DNA of 64,000 nucleotides from Mercenaria mercenaria (GCF_021730395.1 NC_069362.1:38644501-38708500); one strand, 5' to 3'; numbered from the stretch's first letter, positions 49,773 through 62,087 are shown. Notes: generated by a model not told the origin, from the letters alone. Made by a program: numbers and translations.

Positions 49773-49863
49773 CTCGTCTTCACTGACGAAACTTGCGTTG
49801 CTAAATCTCCAGGGCATGTACTCCACATCTCTTGTTATAATCCAGTTACCTCTATACTTTCGT
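49773..49863 (-). CDS. Gene A exon 3: cytoplasmic tail
   Basis: A 91-nt segment lies between a strong acceptor (ctgtttttcattacag) and a good donor (GAG|GTATG). Its first base completes an Arg codon started by the last two bases of exon 2, and the remaining 90 nt stay open for 30 codons, ending in phase 0. The tail begins RKYRGNWIITRDVEYMPWRF and ends SNASFVSEDE. It is basic next to the membrane and acidic at the end, as expected for a cytoplasmic tail. Gene B has an exon at the matching place with the same entry and exit phases and a related Y-x-P-W-[KR]-[FY] core. The intron before it is 539 nt. At least one further exon with the stop codon must lie below 49773, but I could not identify it. 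Confidence 0.72.
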
Positions 49864-50402
49864 CTGTAATGAAAAACAGTTCATTTAGTAGGCAGTAATT
49901 CGCGGTTTTTAAAATGTATATAAAGCATTTGAAAGTAGAAGACAACTATTGAATAATTTTATATAATATTAAATAGCTCATTATTGTCTCTCCCTGTAAA
50001 TGTTGTATGTAATGTTCTGATGCTTAATAGCATTTTGTATGTGTTTCAGTTCGCCATCTGACCTGCATGTCATACTAGTATTTATTGTACATGTTAACAT
50101 GTTTTGTAAATGTTCATTGGCCAGAAATGGCTTATTACGGAAATAAAAATGTTCCTATGTATAATTCAGTTTAGTGTTTAACAAGTCATAGTTAGAAATG
50201 TAGTTCTTTGCGAACTGTGAAAAGGTGATAACATAACAAAAATTCTAAATTTTCATGTTTGCACAATTTTATAAAAACTGAAAGATAACATTTCTATAAG
50301 ATAATAGTAGAGAAAACATTGAAATCTAAGCAAGAGCCCGAATGTTTTGAGATCTGGAATTCTATCGAAAATAAAAACCTTATTGAGATACTCCATACAA
50401 AC

Positions 50403-53400
50403 CTTCTGTAGAGCCAAAACATAACACCAACTACCATAAGTATCAACAGAGGTATGCATATTCCAATAGCGGCTTTCCCTCCTGTAGATAATCCTGTACT
50501 GGACGAGGGGCTGTATACAGGAGCCACTTCCGTTTCTTGTTGTGTTGTTGTTTCTGTTGCTGATCGTTCTTCTTCCTTTGTTGTATGGTCCATTTCGGCT
50601 GTTGAGACAATATTTCTGGTCCGTGAAGATGGTTGCGTTATGACCTTCAACGTTGAAGATTCACTTGGAAAAGTGCGAACACCAGTTGTTGTCGAGGTTT
50701 CTCTATGGTGGGATGATATATCTACAGAGAATATTTCAGTCATCAGGCCTGCTGTTTTGTTTGATGATTTCGTAATATTGTATGTCGCCTGAGCATTCGT
50801 CGGGCTAACGGATGGGGTCGCTTGCAAAGTTGTTTGATCTACCAGTAAACTTGAAGTGGTATATTCCGGCGACACTGTCACTTGACTAGTTGATATACCT
50901 TTGGAGGTCTGAGGCGTCGGCATTCTCGCTTGGGCAGCTGATGTAATTGTTTTTGTTGCCTGCACTGTAGTTTGGCGACTTGAAGTACCTGTAGAGGTCT
51001 GCGTCGTCAGCACTGTCGTTTGGGTAGTTGATGCAGTGTTTCGTTTCGCCGGTACTGTCGCTTGGATAGTTGATGTAGTGTTATGTGTCGCTCGTAGTGT
51101 CGTATGGGCAGCTGATGTAGTGTTATGTGTCAGCGGTACTGTCGCTTGGGTTGTGTATGTAGTGTAACGTGCAGTTGATGTAGTGTTATGTGTCGTCCGT
51201 AGTGTCGTATGGGCAGTTGATGTATCGTTATATGTCAGCGGTACTGTCGTTTGGGTTGTGTATGTAGTGTTATGTGCAGTTGATGTAGTGTTATATGTCG
51301 TCGGTACTGTCGCTTGGGTTGTTGATGTTATGTTATGTGTCGTCGGTACTGTTGTTTGGGTGGTTGATGTAGTGTTATGTGTCGCCGGTAGTGTCATATT
51401 AGTAGTTGATATTGTTCTTCGTGTCACCGACTTTGTCGTTTGTGTTGTTGATGTATCTGTAGAGATCTTAGTAATTAGTACTGTCGTTTGGATAGCTGCT
51501 GCACTTGAAGTGATATGTGCCGCCGACATTGTCGTTTGACTAGGTGTTGTATTTGAAGAGCTTTCCGTCGTTTGCACTGTCGTTTGGCTTGTTGATGTAC
51601 CGGTATTGCTCTGTGTCGGCGGCTTTATCGTTAGACTACTTGATATATTTGAAGTGCTCTCTGCCGCCGGCATTGTCGTTTGCGAACTTGAGGTATATGA
51701 AGTGTTATGTGCCGCTGGCATTGTCATATGCGTACTCGATGTATTTGCAGTTGTTTTTGGTGGCGACATTGTCGTCTGCGTACTTGCTGTATTTGAAGTG
51801 GTCTGTAGCTGTGACGTTGTCGCTTGCGTACTAGCTATATCTGAGGTGGTTTGTAGCGCCGACATTGTCATTTGCATACTTGATGTGTTTGAAGTGGTCT
51901 GCATGGGCAACGTTATCGTTTGAGTACTTGACGTGTTTGATTTGGTCTCTAGCGCTGACGATGTCGTTTGCGTACTTACTGTATTTAAAGTGGTCTGCAC
52001 AGCCGAGGTTGTCGTTTGTTTACTTACTGTTTTTAAAGTGGTCTGCAGGGCCAACGTTGTCGTTTGCATACTTGACGTGTCTGACGTGTTATTTAGCGCC
52101 GACACTGTCACTTGGGTACTTGATGTATTTGAAGTGGTTTGTAGCGGCGGCATTGTGCTTTGAGTATTGGTTGTACTTGAACTGGTTTTTGTCACAGGCA
52201 TTCTCGTTTTGCTACTTGCTGCACTTAATCTGGTCTGTGCCGACATTGTTGTCATTTGGCTTGTTGATTTACTTTTAGCGGTCTGTGTCGCAAGCAATGT
52301 CGTTTGCGTAGTTGATGTATTTTTAGTGGTTTGATTTCCCGACGATGTCGATTGGCTTGTTGATGTACTTGTCGTGGATTTTTCCGTCGGCATTGTCGTT
52401 TTGCTCACTGATGTACTTGCAGTGCTCTTAGTAATCGGCATTGTCGCTTGAGCTTTTGATGCATTTTTAGCGGTTTGAGTCTTTTGCTCAATCGTCTGGC
52501 TAACTGAAGTACGTTCTGTGGTTTTAGTCGAAATATCTAAAGTGGATGGTGCCTGCACCATTGTCGTTTTGCTCATTGATGCACTTGCAGTGCTTTTAGT
52601 AATCGGCATTGTCATTTGAGCTTTTGATGCATTTTTAGCGGTTTGAGTCTTCGGCTCAATCGTCTGGCTAGCTGATGTGCGTTCTGTGGTTTCAGTCGCC
52701 AGCACTCTTGTTTGGCTAGCTGGTGTATTCGTAGGGGTCTGTGCCGCCGACACTGTTGTGTTGTTAGTTAATGAACTCTGAACCGTCGACACTGCCGTTT
52801 GGTTGTTAGTCGAAATGTCTGAAATGGTCGGTGTCTGCACCGTTGTCGTTTTGCTAGCTGATGTACTTGCAGAACTCCGAGTTGTCGGCATTGTCGTTTG
52901 GAAGGTTGATGTACTAGAACTTGAAGTAGTCTGCGTCGTCGGCATTGTCCTTTTGGTAGTTGATATACCTGTAGAGCTCTGTGTCTGCGGCGCTGTTGTT
53001 TGGCTAATAGATGTATTTCTTGAGATACGTGTTGCTGGTATTGTGGTTATTATAGACGAAGTACCTGTAGAGCTTTGCGGCACAGTTATTTGGCTAAATG
53101 ATACATTTCTTGAGATATATTGAGTCGTCGGCATTGTAGTTTGACTAGTTGATGTAATTGCAGATGTCTCAGCTCTCGGTACTGATGTTTGTGTAGTAGA
53201 GCTCTGGGTCGTCGGCACTTTTGCTTTGCTAGTTGATGAACTTGTTGAGTTCTGTGGCGTCGGCACTATCTTTATTTTAGTTTTACTGTAAATGGTCTGT
53301 GCCGCCGGCTCTGTCACTTTGCTATTTGATGCACTCACATAGCTCTGAGTTGCCGACATTGTTGTTAGGTTGCTTGATATACTTGAAGTAGTCTGAACCG

Positions 53401-54042
53401 CCGGTACCTTCGCTTGGGTAGCTTTGGTCGTCGACAAACTTGAAATGGTCTGTGATGTCGACATTGTCATTTGGGCAGTCGACGAACTTGAAACGGTCGG
53501 TGTCTCCGGTGCTGTAGCTTTGGAAGTCGACAAACTTGAAATGGTCTGTGTTGTCCGCACTTCCGCTTGAGTATTTGATGAACTTAAAATGGTCGGCGTC
53601 GCCCGCACTGTATCTTGGGTAGTCGACGAATTTGAAACGGTCTGTGTAGTCGGTGTTGTAGCTTTAGTAGTCAATGAATTTGAAATGGCCACTGACGTCG
53701 GTACCGTAGCGTGGTTAGTCGATGAAATTGAAATGTTCTGTGACGTCGACACTGTAGCATTGTTAGTAGATGAAATTGAAATGTTCTGTGACGTCGACAC
53801 TGTCCGTAGCGGAGTTGATTTACTTGTAGTGGTTTCTGTATCTTTGGTTACTAATGGTGTTGACGCTTTATATGTTGCCGGCGTTTTCGTTTGTCCGGTT
53901 GATGTATCTACAGTTGAAACTTCCGTAATATGGGGTGATGACGAACTGGCTGTATGTGTAACTGAAAAGCTTCCAAAATTTTGTTTAGTCGAGAATTGTG
54001 ACGACTGTTCTGGTGGAGATGTTGCTGGTTGCGAAGGAACAA
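50403..54042 (-). CDS. Gene A exon 2: giant Ser/Thr-rich mucin-like stalk and transmembrane anchor
   Basis: This 3640-nt exon is fully open. It encodes about 1190 stalk residues made almost only of Ser, Thr, Ala, Gln, Pro, Val and Asn, with many N-x-S/T sites and no cysteine, so it should be a densely O-glycosylated extended rod. Imperfect repeats of about 16-18 residues (for example TTSNTSSTQ-type units) fill the membrane-proximal half. Near residue 1200 it reads STGLSTGGKAAIGI and continues as one hydrophobic helix (about 1205-1226) ending WLYR, giving a type I single-pass protein. The exon opens after the acceptor aatttcag at 54043 (phase 1) and should end at the donor AAG|GTTTGT at 50402 (phase 2), the same position relative to the helix as in gene B. 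If that donor were not used, the frame would run on about 36 codons to a stop at 50294. The protein resembles membrane mucins, but I do not recognise a named family. Confidence 0.88.
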
Positions 54043-57034
54043 CTGAAATTATATAATAATACACTGGTGTATAATTATAAAAGTGCATAAGATATTGTGC
54101 CATCAGCCCATGTTTTAAACAAATGCTTTAAAGGTACATGTACATATTTTGATAATCTTTCAGAAACTCTTTAGAATGGACTGACGTTTGACTTCTAATA
54201 GTTATTCTATAAATATTTTTAAAGCGAAGATGTGCATATCCGTTTAATATTATATAAATATTGCATTCCTGAGAGGGCGCCTCGGTCAATATTCATATAT
54301 CTCGCGGTGAACATTTTTCATATCACCCTCTCAGGAATGCAGTATTTATTTTATTATACCGAAAGCTTATAAGGGCCAAAGCATTTACTGGAAAATCAAC
54401 ATAATAATTTATTTAACATTAAAAGTAATTACTAACCAAATAATGAAGACAGAATTAAAGAGTCTTTACTTGTTAGCACTCATAACTTATGGCGACTTTG
54501 CTGTAATAAGACTTTTTTGATAGATTAAGTCGAGACGTTTACATATCGCTGACCCCTAGGCCTATATTTATTCTAATATTTCAACATTGCGTCAATCAGT
54601 AGCATTCGAAAAACGGCGATAACTTTCTTTTTTCTAAATGAAACATATAAGTGTGAGCACTCATTTTCTTAGTTAGATCATTTCAAAACTTATTATTGTA
54701 GTTTCAATTCAATATTTGATGAAAAATTGTTTTCGAAATATTTTGCACGTAGCATAAAAAAGAAAATAATCAATGCGAAAGTATCAATCTCTCAGCGGGT
54801 GATATGAAAAAATAATATCACATGCGCAGAAAAACAAAATAACGCTGTTGCGCATGTGATATGAAATTATGGATCATATCACCTGCGCAGAAATTGAAAA
54901 TAATGATTTTGCGCATGTGATATAAAATCACCGGGGAATAGGATATATTATTCAAGTTAAACTAATGGGAAATTTGCATTAGACATTTATGTGAGGTATA
55001 ATAAAATAATATAGTGCCCCAATTTCTTATTATTAATCGTCATTCCCTGTATTTCACTTAACATATTTTATATGTAGACATTTACTTCAAATGTATAAAC
55101 TCCTCATCAAATATATTTAACTTTACTAAATATATATGTTAATTGTCTGTATAGAGCTTCATCCATCATTAAATGTAATTCAGTAACAGTCGATTTGTGT
55201 GTGTGCGGTTTTTTTTTGTTTTTTTTTTTCGTTTTTTTTTTTTAATAACACTTCCAGTTTGTTTAGTGAAAGGACACATATATAAGTGTGTTTAACTTTT
55301 ACTATATGAAGTACTTGTTCATGTTTTCAAATATGAAATTTGGGTGTAGAATACCTTTAAGTATATGTCTGGTTTTATATTTAGCATTACAATTGTAATT
55401 TGTCTCGTACAATTCTTTTAGAACGACCAAGTATCAGAGTGTTTTTAAAGTTCTGCCATGTTTTGTAATATAGATATATGATGTACAACATATATACATG
55501 TAGATGAAACAGAAATAAGATAGAAATAATGTTTATGTTTCGTAAAATTATTTCTGTGTCACAAAGTTACTAAAGTGTTACTGTACACTTTAAGCACTTC
55601 ATATATTTTGTTGAAATATGACCCTGGGTGACAGTGTTTGTTTACTACAGTCAATTTGGTTGTAACTCACGAATGACATATTTTGTAAATATTGACAACT
55701 AATCGTAGCGATTTGACAAATTACTCTTAAATGGGTTATTTAATCATGGTATCTATTTGTTTATCAAATATAAACAGGAAATATACTTGTTAGACGTTAA
55801 ACATCATATAAATTAGACGACATAGATAGATATGTGATGACTTTTTTCTTTATTAAGGTAGTTCTGCCGGAAGTCAATAATTTATCCGAAACATCTACAT
55901 CAACTTTCAAGCCCAGTACATTAAGCAAGCTTTCAATAGGAGTCTAGGTCTCGAGCTGGTTCAATAGAAAATATAGTCTTACATGTCAACAAGTAGGACT
56001 TTCTGCATATTTTGGCATTTTTGGTTATATGCTGATTTGCTGACAATATCAATATATTCTGATAAATATTCGTTAAGCTTATCCTTGTTTTTGATGAAGG
56101 TTATTGATTTTAACCTCATTCAAATCCATAAAATCCGGCCGGATTGGAGACCGACCACCTCTATCCATATAATTGAGCCTCGCCATGAAAAACCCAACAT
56201 AGTGGCTTTGCGACCAGCAGGGATTCAGACCAGCCTGCGCATCCACGCAGTCTTGTTTCTCTAATTGCAATGGACTTTGAAAGCGGACAGCATGGATCCT
56301 TACCAGACTGCGTGGATGCGCAGGCTGGTCTGGATCCATGCTGGTCTCAAAGCCAGTATGTTGAGTTTCTCATGGCTCGGCTCGGATATCACTTTGTCTC
56401 AGAGTTACTTCCGGGGAGAAAAGTCAGCCTCCCGACAACCGTTCATTATATTCTTATAACTTGAAATATGTGTAAAGATGGGTGCAGAGCGAGGTCGCAT
56501 GAATCATGTGTTGGATGATGCATTACAGTAATGGTACGGATCTCTCATTGATAAAAGAGGAAATTACCTCGTCTGTCAACTTAACAACATAACTATTTTG
56601 TCAATGGTTTTTGAAGTGTTTAAAACATGATGCTTAAATTAAAGAATGAAAATATGAAACCAAACCTTAAATAAAACAATGCTACAAAACATTTAGAGGC
56701 ACCGCATGTACGATATTGGCCATTCTTATTCTGTTTACATTTGAATTAAGAAAAGATATAACTGACTTTATTTGACATTGCATACAGTCGTCTCCTTTGC
56801 AGAAAACAACGTTATCGAGTTGTACTTGGATTATCTAAAACAAGATTGGAATAATTGAATAGTTCGTCACAATTTTGTTTTCTACATGTCACCTGTGTCA
56901 GCACAACACAAGTGTTGTATTCCTTTTTTTTTCATGATAAGTTTATACCTAACAATAATTTAATTTTATCAATGTGCAATTATCCTACTCACGCACATAA
57001 CTAATATTTCAAAGAATAGTAATAAAAAACTTAC
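54043..57034 (-). other. Gene A intron 1
   Basis: This 2992-bp intron has a GTAAG donor and TTTCAG acceptor. It is AT-rich and contains two clusters of short hairpins (about 54250-54345 and 54790-54950, the latter repeating a 'gcgcatgtgatat' word), a T-rich run near 55210-55245, and one copy of the 220-bp palindromic MITE at 56174-56384. I saw no other coding sequence in it. Confidence 0.6.
56174..56384. mobile_element. Palindromic MITE copy 5 (in gene A intron 1)
   Basis: TGAGCCTCGCCATGAAAAAC to 'tctcatggctcggctcg'. Part of the left arm is missing relative to copy 4. Confidence 0.7.
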
Positions 57035-57077
57035 CACAAAAAATCAAAAAGATGAAAAATAGCCGTCTAAAATCCAT
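57035..57077 (-). CDS. Gene A exon 1: signal peptide of mucin-like membrane protein
   Basis: The minus strand reads ATG followed by codons for MDFRRLFFIFLIFC and then one G, directly followed by the donor GTAAG. The peptide has two basic residues and then a strongly hydrophobic stretch, which is a typical signal peptide n- and h-region. The exon is 43 nt, so it ends in phase 1, and exon 2 begins with the two bases needed to finish a Val codon (G plus TT). The joined sequence runs MDFRRLFFIFLIFC-VVPSQPATS, placing a plausible cleavage site just before the Ser/Thr-rich stalk. Gene B has an exon 1 of nearly the same length and the same phase. No transcript data were available, so the exon is inferred from splice signals, phase and the paralogue. 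Confidence 0.75.
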
Positions 57078-57101
57078 TTTTAAAGATGTTTTGATAGAAT
57101 A

Positions 57102-57262
57102 CTAGAATACTCCTTCTTTATCAAACTAGTTAACAACCCATTAAAGGTTGTCAGCCGACAATGTTAGAGATAGGATAAGTTCTTATCATTTTAAATCCAC
57201 AAATAGTGATAAAAAACATCAACTTTGCAGCAATATTCCTTCTTTATCAAACTATTATTTTA
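57102..57262 (-). promoter_or_regulatory. Possible GATA-rich upstream region of gene A
   Basis: Within 200 bp upstream of the gene A start codon a short segment occurs twice about 129 bp apart (ccttctttatcaaacta near 57109 and 57238), each carrying TTTATCA, the complement of TGATAAA. Between them, around 57169-57200, are AGATAG and a GATAAGTTCTTATC palindrome. Clustered WGATAR words near a start are compatible with GATA-factor control. Such words are common in AT-rich DNA and no TATA box or initiator is clear, so this is only a suggestion. Confidence 0.25.
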
Positions 57263-58084
57263 TCAGAACCACTTGTTGGCTTGATGTGAATTAGACACAA
57301 ATGGTACAATATGGGGTGCACAATTTTCCTGACGTGAGTGTGCAAATATTTAAGGCTTGCAAGGTGTGCACAACAGATTAAAGCATCCGTCAAATTTTGA
57401 CAACGGGAAAATACAGTATAAATATTTAAGATGCTATGATGGTATGAAACGACACGACGAACAGTCCGAGCCTCTTTAAAGTCTCAAGTTGCTATCATTA
57501 TTTCATAGTAATTATGATTCTCTATTCAGTTAAATTACTATACTTCTTTTTATTTGTCTGCCTATTTTTTTTTGTTAACTTGAATATCCGAATGGAAGAA
57601 ATTACCTTAAATGTAGTGGACAACGAGAAGTTTTTTACCTTTAAGTTATGTTTATCTAAACTGAAACTAGTGTGCACAGGCCAAAGAAAATGATCGACAG
57701 AAAAAGCACAGTTACCGCTGTTGCGTAAAATGTAAATGAAATCGTTAACACTACCTTCGGATGACAATATGATACATTACTAATTTAGCTCCTATACATT
57801 TGATACATTACCTCTCAACTGCAAAAAGGTACAAAGACAAGCTATTTCAAATTATCAACATATGTGTTCAATCAGTTGAGTAATAGATAAAACTTAAATA
57901 ACTTAAAAGCGTATACTACTCCAGTCGCTAGTTCCTTCAGATATAGATGGTCTAGGCATAGTTCACAAAACAAGAATTTCAGTGTAGGCCTAATTCTCAT
58001 ACTTTTAATCATATGTATATACACTGCTACAATTTACATATTGCGTCAACATTCATAAAAATTATACATTTAGATATATTATTA
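57263..58084. other. Upstream flank of gene A
   Basis: AT-rich, no repeat family recognised. It should contain the promoter and 5' untranslated region of gene A but no core element stands out. Confidence 0.3.
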
Positions 58085-58350
58085 AACAAGAGTTGTCACT
58101 AATGGTGACAAATGCCCCCGCAGCGCCTTGACCTTTGACCTGGTGACCTTGACTTTTGACCTGGTGACCCCAAAGTCAGTAGGGGTCGTGTACTCAATAA
58201 GTACTATCAGCATGTGAAGTTTGAAGGTCCTGGGTGCAGTGGTTCGCAAGTAAAGTGCCTTCATGCAAAAAGTTAACATTGTGACGAACGAACGAACTAA
58301 CGAACGGACGGACAGTTGAAAACTAATATGCCTCCCTTTGGGGGCATAAA
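58085..58350. repeat. Short 'gtgacaaatgcccccgcagcg' mollusc repeat
   Basis: Opens with the hairpin 'gttgtcactaatggtgacaa', contains 'gacctttgacctggtgacc', and closes with 'gaacggacggacag' and 'cctccctttgggggcata'. Confidence 0.6.
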
Positions 58351-59819
58351 AATTCTTATCTTTGTGTTTCACTAAGGTTAAAATCACTTTCTTTCAAAAA
58401 ATGCATTGGTATGTGGGAATAATTGATACTAAAAAGATCAATACTACTATGACGTTTTTCAAAATAAACAAGTAAAAACCGGATGTCAAAACTAAACCCC
58501 ACTGCCCAACATTTACATTTACCTTAATTTTTGTTGTCGTTGTTTTCGTAAAAAAATAAAAACGTCATTAATAGATCATTAGAGATATTGATGAAATAAC
58601 CAGTTTTATAAGCTAATAAATTTTTAATTCACTGGAGTAAAAACTTATTTTGATATATTTTTAATACTAGTATATTGTCAGTTTACTATCTTGAAAAATT
58701 CATTAAAAATCTCTGCGATAAGAGTGTTTTATAAAAGTATGATATTCAGTCAAGTCTACAACAACTTGTAGAAATATACATGAAGATCTGTTTTATTTAG
58801 GTAGGCCTACATGTACTCTGATCGAGATAAAAGAGTTAAAGTAAGGCTTAAAATAAAACCTTTCATTATCGGTTGATATGTAAGCTTATTAACCTATCTT
58901 ATGCCTGACCAAATATCAACCGTTTCTAAAACAATGTCAGTTGAAGCACTCTACCAGTAGGCCTAAAGCTAGAATGCAGGAGGAGTTGGAAAACTGGCTG
59001 CTTATGCAGATGGCTGCTTAATGCAGGCAGGAAGGTCTAATACGTATTGATCAGTTGCTCCAGATGCAGGTAATTTATAGAACGAATGATCATTTTGGGA
59101 AATGAGACACCGGCTGCTTAAGATAAGTTGGCTGTTTAATAGAGGTGATCGCTAAAGCAGGTTTACGGTAAAACTTAATATGGAAAGAGCGCGAAAAAAT
59201 ATGGGCTGAGTTTGCAGTGTAGAAATCCATTGCATTGTTTGCTGAAATCACATGACAGATCTTAGTCCAACTCGTGACGTAATTGTCACTTCATTTCATT
59301 TCAGTCTGATATTATGTCCAACTTAGCCACGTCTGAACACAGGCGTAATCATTAATAGTGATTAAAATATGAACATGAATTAGATTTTCTATAAGCTGCA
59401 CAGTATGAAAAACGAAAGAAATATTTCAATTTGCAGTAGGTAATACATTTATCTCGTGAACAGAAACGTTATTTGACATGTTCTGCATAAAAAAACAATA
59501 GAAAAACAGCTTCTTTTATCAAAATGATACCCGCTTATCTTTTGAATTTTTATCCAGCAACGCGCTAACTCATTCGGATCGTGTTGCATATCATCGTGAA
59601 GTGACATTGTCAGAGATAATGTGAATATTATGGGATGCAAGGTGAATATAACAGATCGGATAATCATGAAAAATCCTACCCTGTCTTTTGTTCCATCGCG
59701 TCTATTAGCAGTTTAAGTTATCATTTACAATGTATACGCGAAAGTGTATTGTGCATAGGCTAGTGACATAGATTTATACGACAAGATTTTCATTGCTTAT
59801 CTGTTCGTCCTCGAGCTAG
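58351..59819. other. AT-rich non-coding stretch
   Basis: A few 'ggctgctta' repeats occur near 58995-59160. Nothing else was recognised. Confidence 0.35.
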
Positions 59820-61461
59820 CTCGTACCACAGACACTTGGGGGTCAGCACCCCTCCCCCTCCCATGCCGCCCCTGACAACCCTCAGTCAATATATTTTTGT
59901 TTTTTAAAACTAACTGAGTACATGTCTTGATCATCCAACGACCTCTGTTACCATTTCAACAGGCTGGTAACATTGCCCGATCGGGCTTATGACACAAAGA
60001 ATAACATTTCTTGAAAAATAATGAAGATATTTCTTTCAAACTTGGTCCATTTGTTAAGCATAGCAAATGATACAAATTAGAATAAAAATAACTTATTTGC
60101 CTTCAGTTTTGGTAGAATTATTTCCCCTTTTCAGATTTTTATGACACATAATCTTTGAAGTCCAAAAAAACAATGTTCTAATGCTAAGTTTAAAACAAAA
60201 AAGGGTTAATTGGCTTTCTAATGCTCTAAATTATTGCGCTAGTACATGAATGTATTCATTTTACTCTGCTTTCACTTACAACATTATAGAGAAATGTTAG
60301 TCCTAAAAAAATTGCTCATACATCTGCACTAGAAACAAAGTATTTACCCTAAATATATAGAATAAAGGTATTGGCGCACAAGTTTGGAGCACTAGAAAGC
60401 CATTGAACCCTTTTCTGTTTTAAACATTGCATTAAAACATAATATTTTTGGACTTCAAAAATTATGCATCATAAAAATCTGAAAAAGGGAAGTAATTCTA
60501 ACCAAACTGAAGGCAACAAAGTTATTTCTATCTTGATAAGCATTATATGTAATGCTTAATAAATGGACCAATTTGAAAGAAATATCTTCATTATTTGTCA
60601 AGAAATATTACTTTTTGTGTCATAAGCCCGATCGGGCAATGTTACCAGCCTGTTCAACATGTTTGAAAAATTCCCATACTCTATCAATGCTCAAAAAAAC
60701 TAAAGACAACTTACTTCGCAATGTAAACACGATTTTCTTGTCCAAGGAATAGGAGAATAGATCCCAGCTTGATGTTGGGCAGTCAAATTTACTACGCAGA
60801 GCCGGGACACAGACGATATCGTTAGCGGTTAAAATAAAAATACTTGCTTAGAAAGTCAACTGCCGTGATGGGCGAGATAGTACAGACGCTGGTTCTAAAA
60901 GAATTTTTTGGGCAGGGCCACGGGTTCGCTACGCACTTCGGGCATTCTTTTTTTTAATATAATATTTTCATTTTCTTTTTAAACACTATATTCTCAAGAT
61001 ATAAAAAAATATTTTAAAAAAGAAAAAAAGATCGCCCATAGCGCGGAGCGAACCCGCAGCCCTGCCCAAAAATAAGCTCACAGAACGAGCGTCTGTACTC
61101 TCTCGGCCACCGCAGCAGTTGGCGTCATAAGCGAGTATTTTTATTTTAACCGCTAACGATATTGTCTGTGTCCCGGCTCTGTGTAATAAATTTGACATCA
61201 AATTGGGATCTATTCTCCTATTCCTTGGACAAGCTATTTTGTGTTGAAAACGCTCGGAGTAAGTTGTCTTTAGTTTTTCTGAGCATTGATAGTATATGGG
61301 AGATTTTTTAAACATATTGAAATGGTAACAGAAGTTGTTGTATGATCGAGACATGTGCTCAGTTTGATTTAAAAAGCGAAAATATATTGGTTGAAGGTTG
61401 GCAGGGGCGGATTGGGAGGGGGGGACAGGTTCTGACCCCCAAGTGTCTGTGGCTCGTACAA
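59820..61461. mobile_element. Large palindromic element, about 1.6 kb
   Basis: The left 'ctcgtaccacagacacttgggggtcag' matches the inverse of the right end 'ccccaagtgtctgtggctcgta'. The pairing continues through 'tactatcaatgctca', 'aatagatccca' and 'gcagggc..cgggttcgc' to an AT-rich centre near 60950-61020. The left arm is interrupted by the palindromic element at 59960-60652. No coding capacity is evident. Confidence 0.65.
59960..60652. mobile_element. Palindromic MITE, 693 bp, nested in the larger palindrome
   Basis: Ends CAGGCTGGTAACATTGCCCG and the inverse. The arms of about 330 bp match through 'cagatttttatgacacataat' and 'aaagggttaattggctttc'. Flanked by TTCAA on both sides (59955-59959 and 60653-60657). 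The right arm of the host palindrome shows the uninterrupted site. Confidence 0.75.
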
Positions 61462-62087
61462 TGATTAGTGTCAGAAACTTGCAGGGCCACATTTACATAG
61501 AGTAATTAACATTTCTACCATGTGTTATTATAGTCCAAATAATTGTAGTCGAGAGTTGAATATCGTTATATTTTTTTGACTTGTCGATATCCGCCTCAAG
61601 GTAGTTCGACTAGCATTTCTGTTGAATGTTCGACGGCCTCGCGGACAAACACAAGCTAAAGTGTCGAAAGCTTATTTTTTGAAACAGCTACAGTATTACA
61701 CTTTGTTATGTTCGCTTTTATTACTACTTGTAGATTATTGTCCAAAATAAAGAATAATTTGCATGCTAAAATGTTGAAAATCAGGGCAAGTAAGTTTTGA
61801 CTGCGGACAAGTAGACTTTTAAGTCTCATTTGTCCGTGGACAAGTGAAAAAAATTGGGATTTCCACACCCCTGAATCATGCTATGTTCAACACCGACCAG
61901 TGGTGAAATACCTTTACAACAAACGTAGCGATAGCTGCGCGTGCCACTCACGTGACGTATACAGCAGCCGAAACATTTTACGTAATCTGTATCCGTCGCA
62001 CAAATCTCACACAGATATGTCAAAATCACCCAACTAAAATTAGTTTTTTAGAAATCATGCATTACATTCAGATATATGATACATTTT
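61462..62087. other. Non-coding stretch with a Cys-rich minus-strand frame
   Basis: Between 61826 and 62029 a minus-strand frame shows LCEICATDTDYVKCFGCC, a spacing hinting at a zinc-binding remnant. No splice or gene context supports it. Confidence 0.2.
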
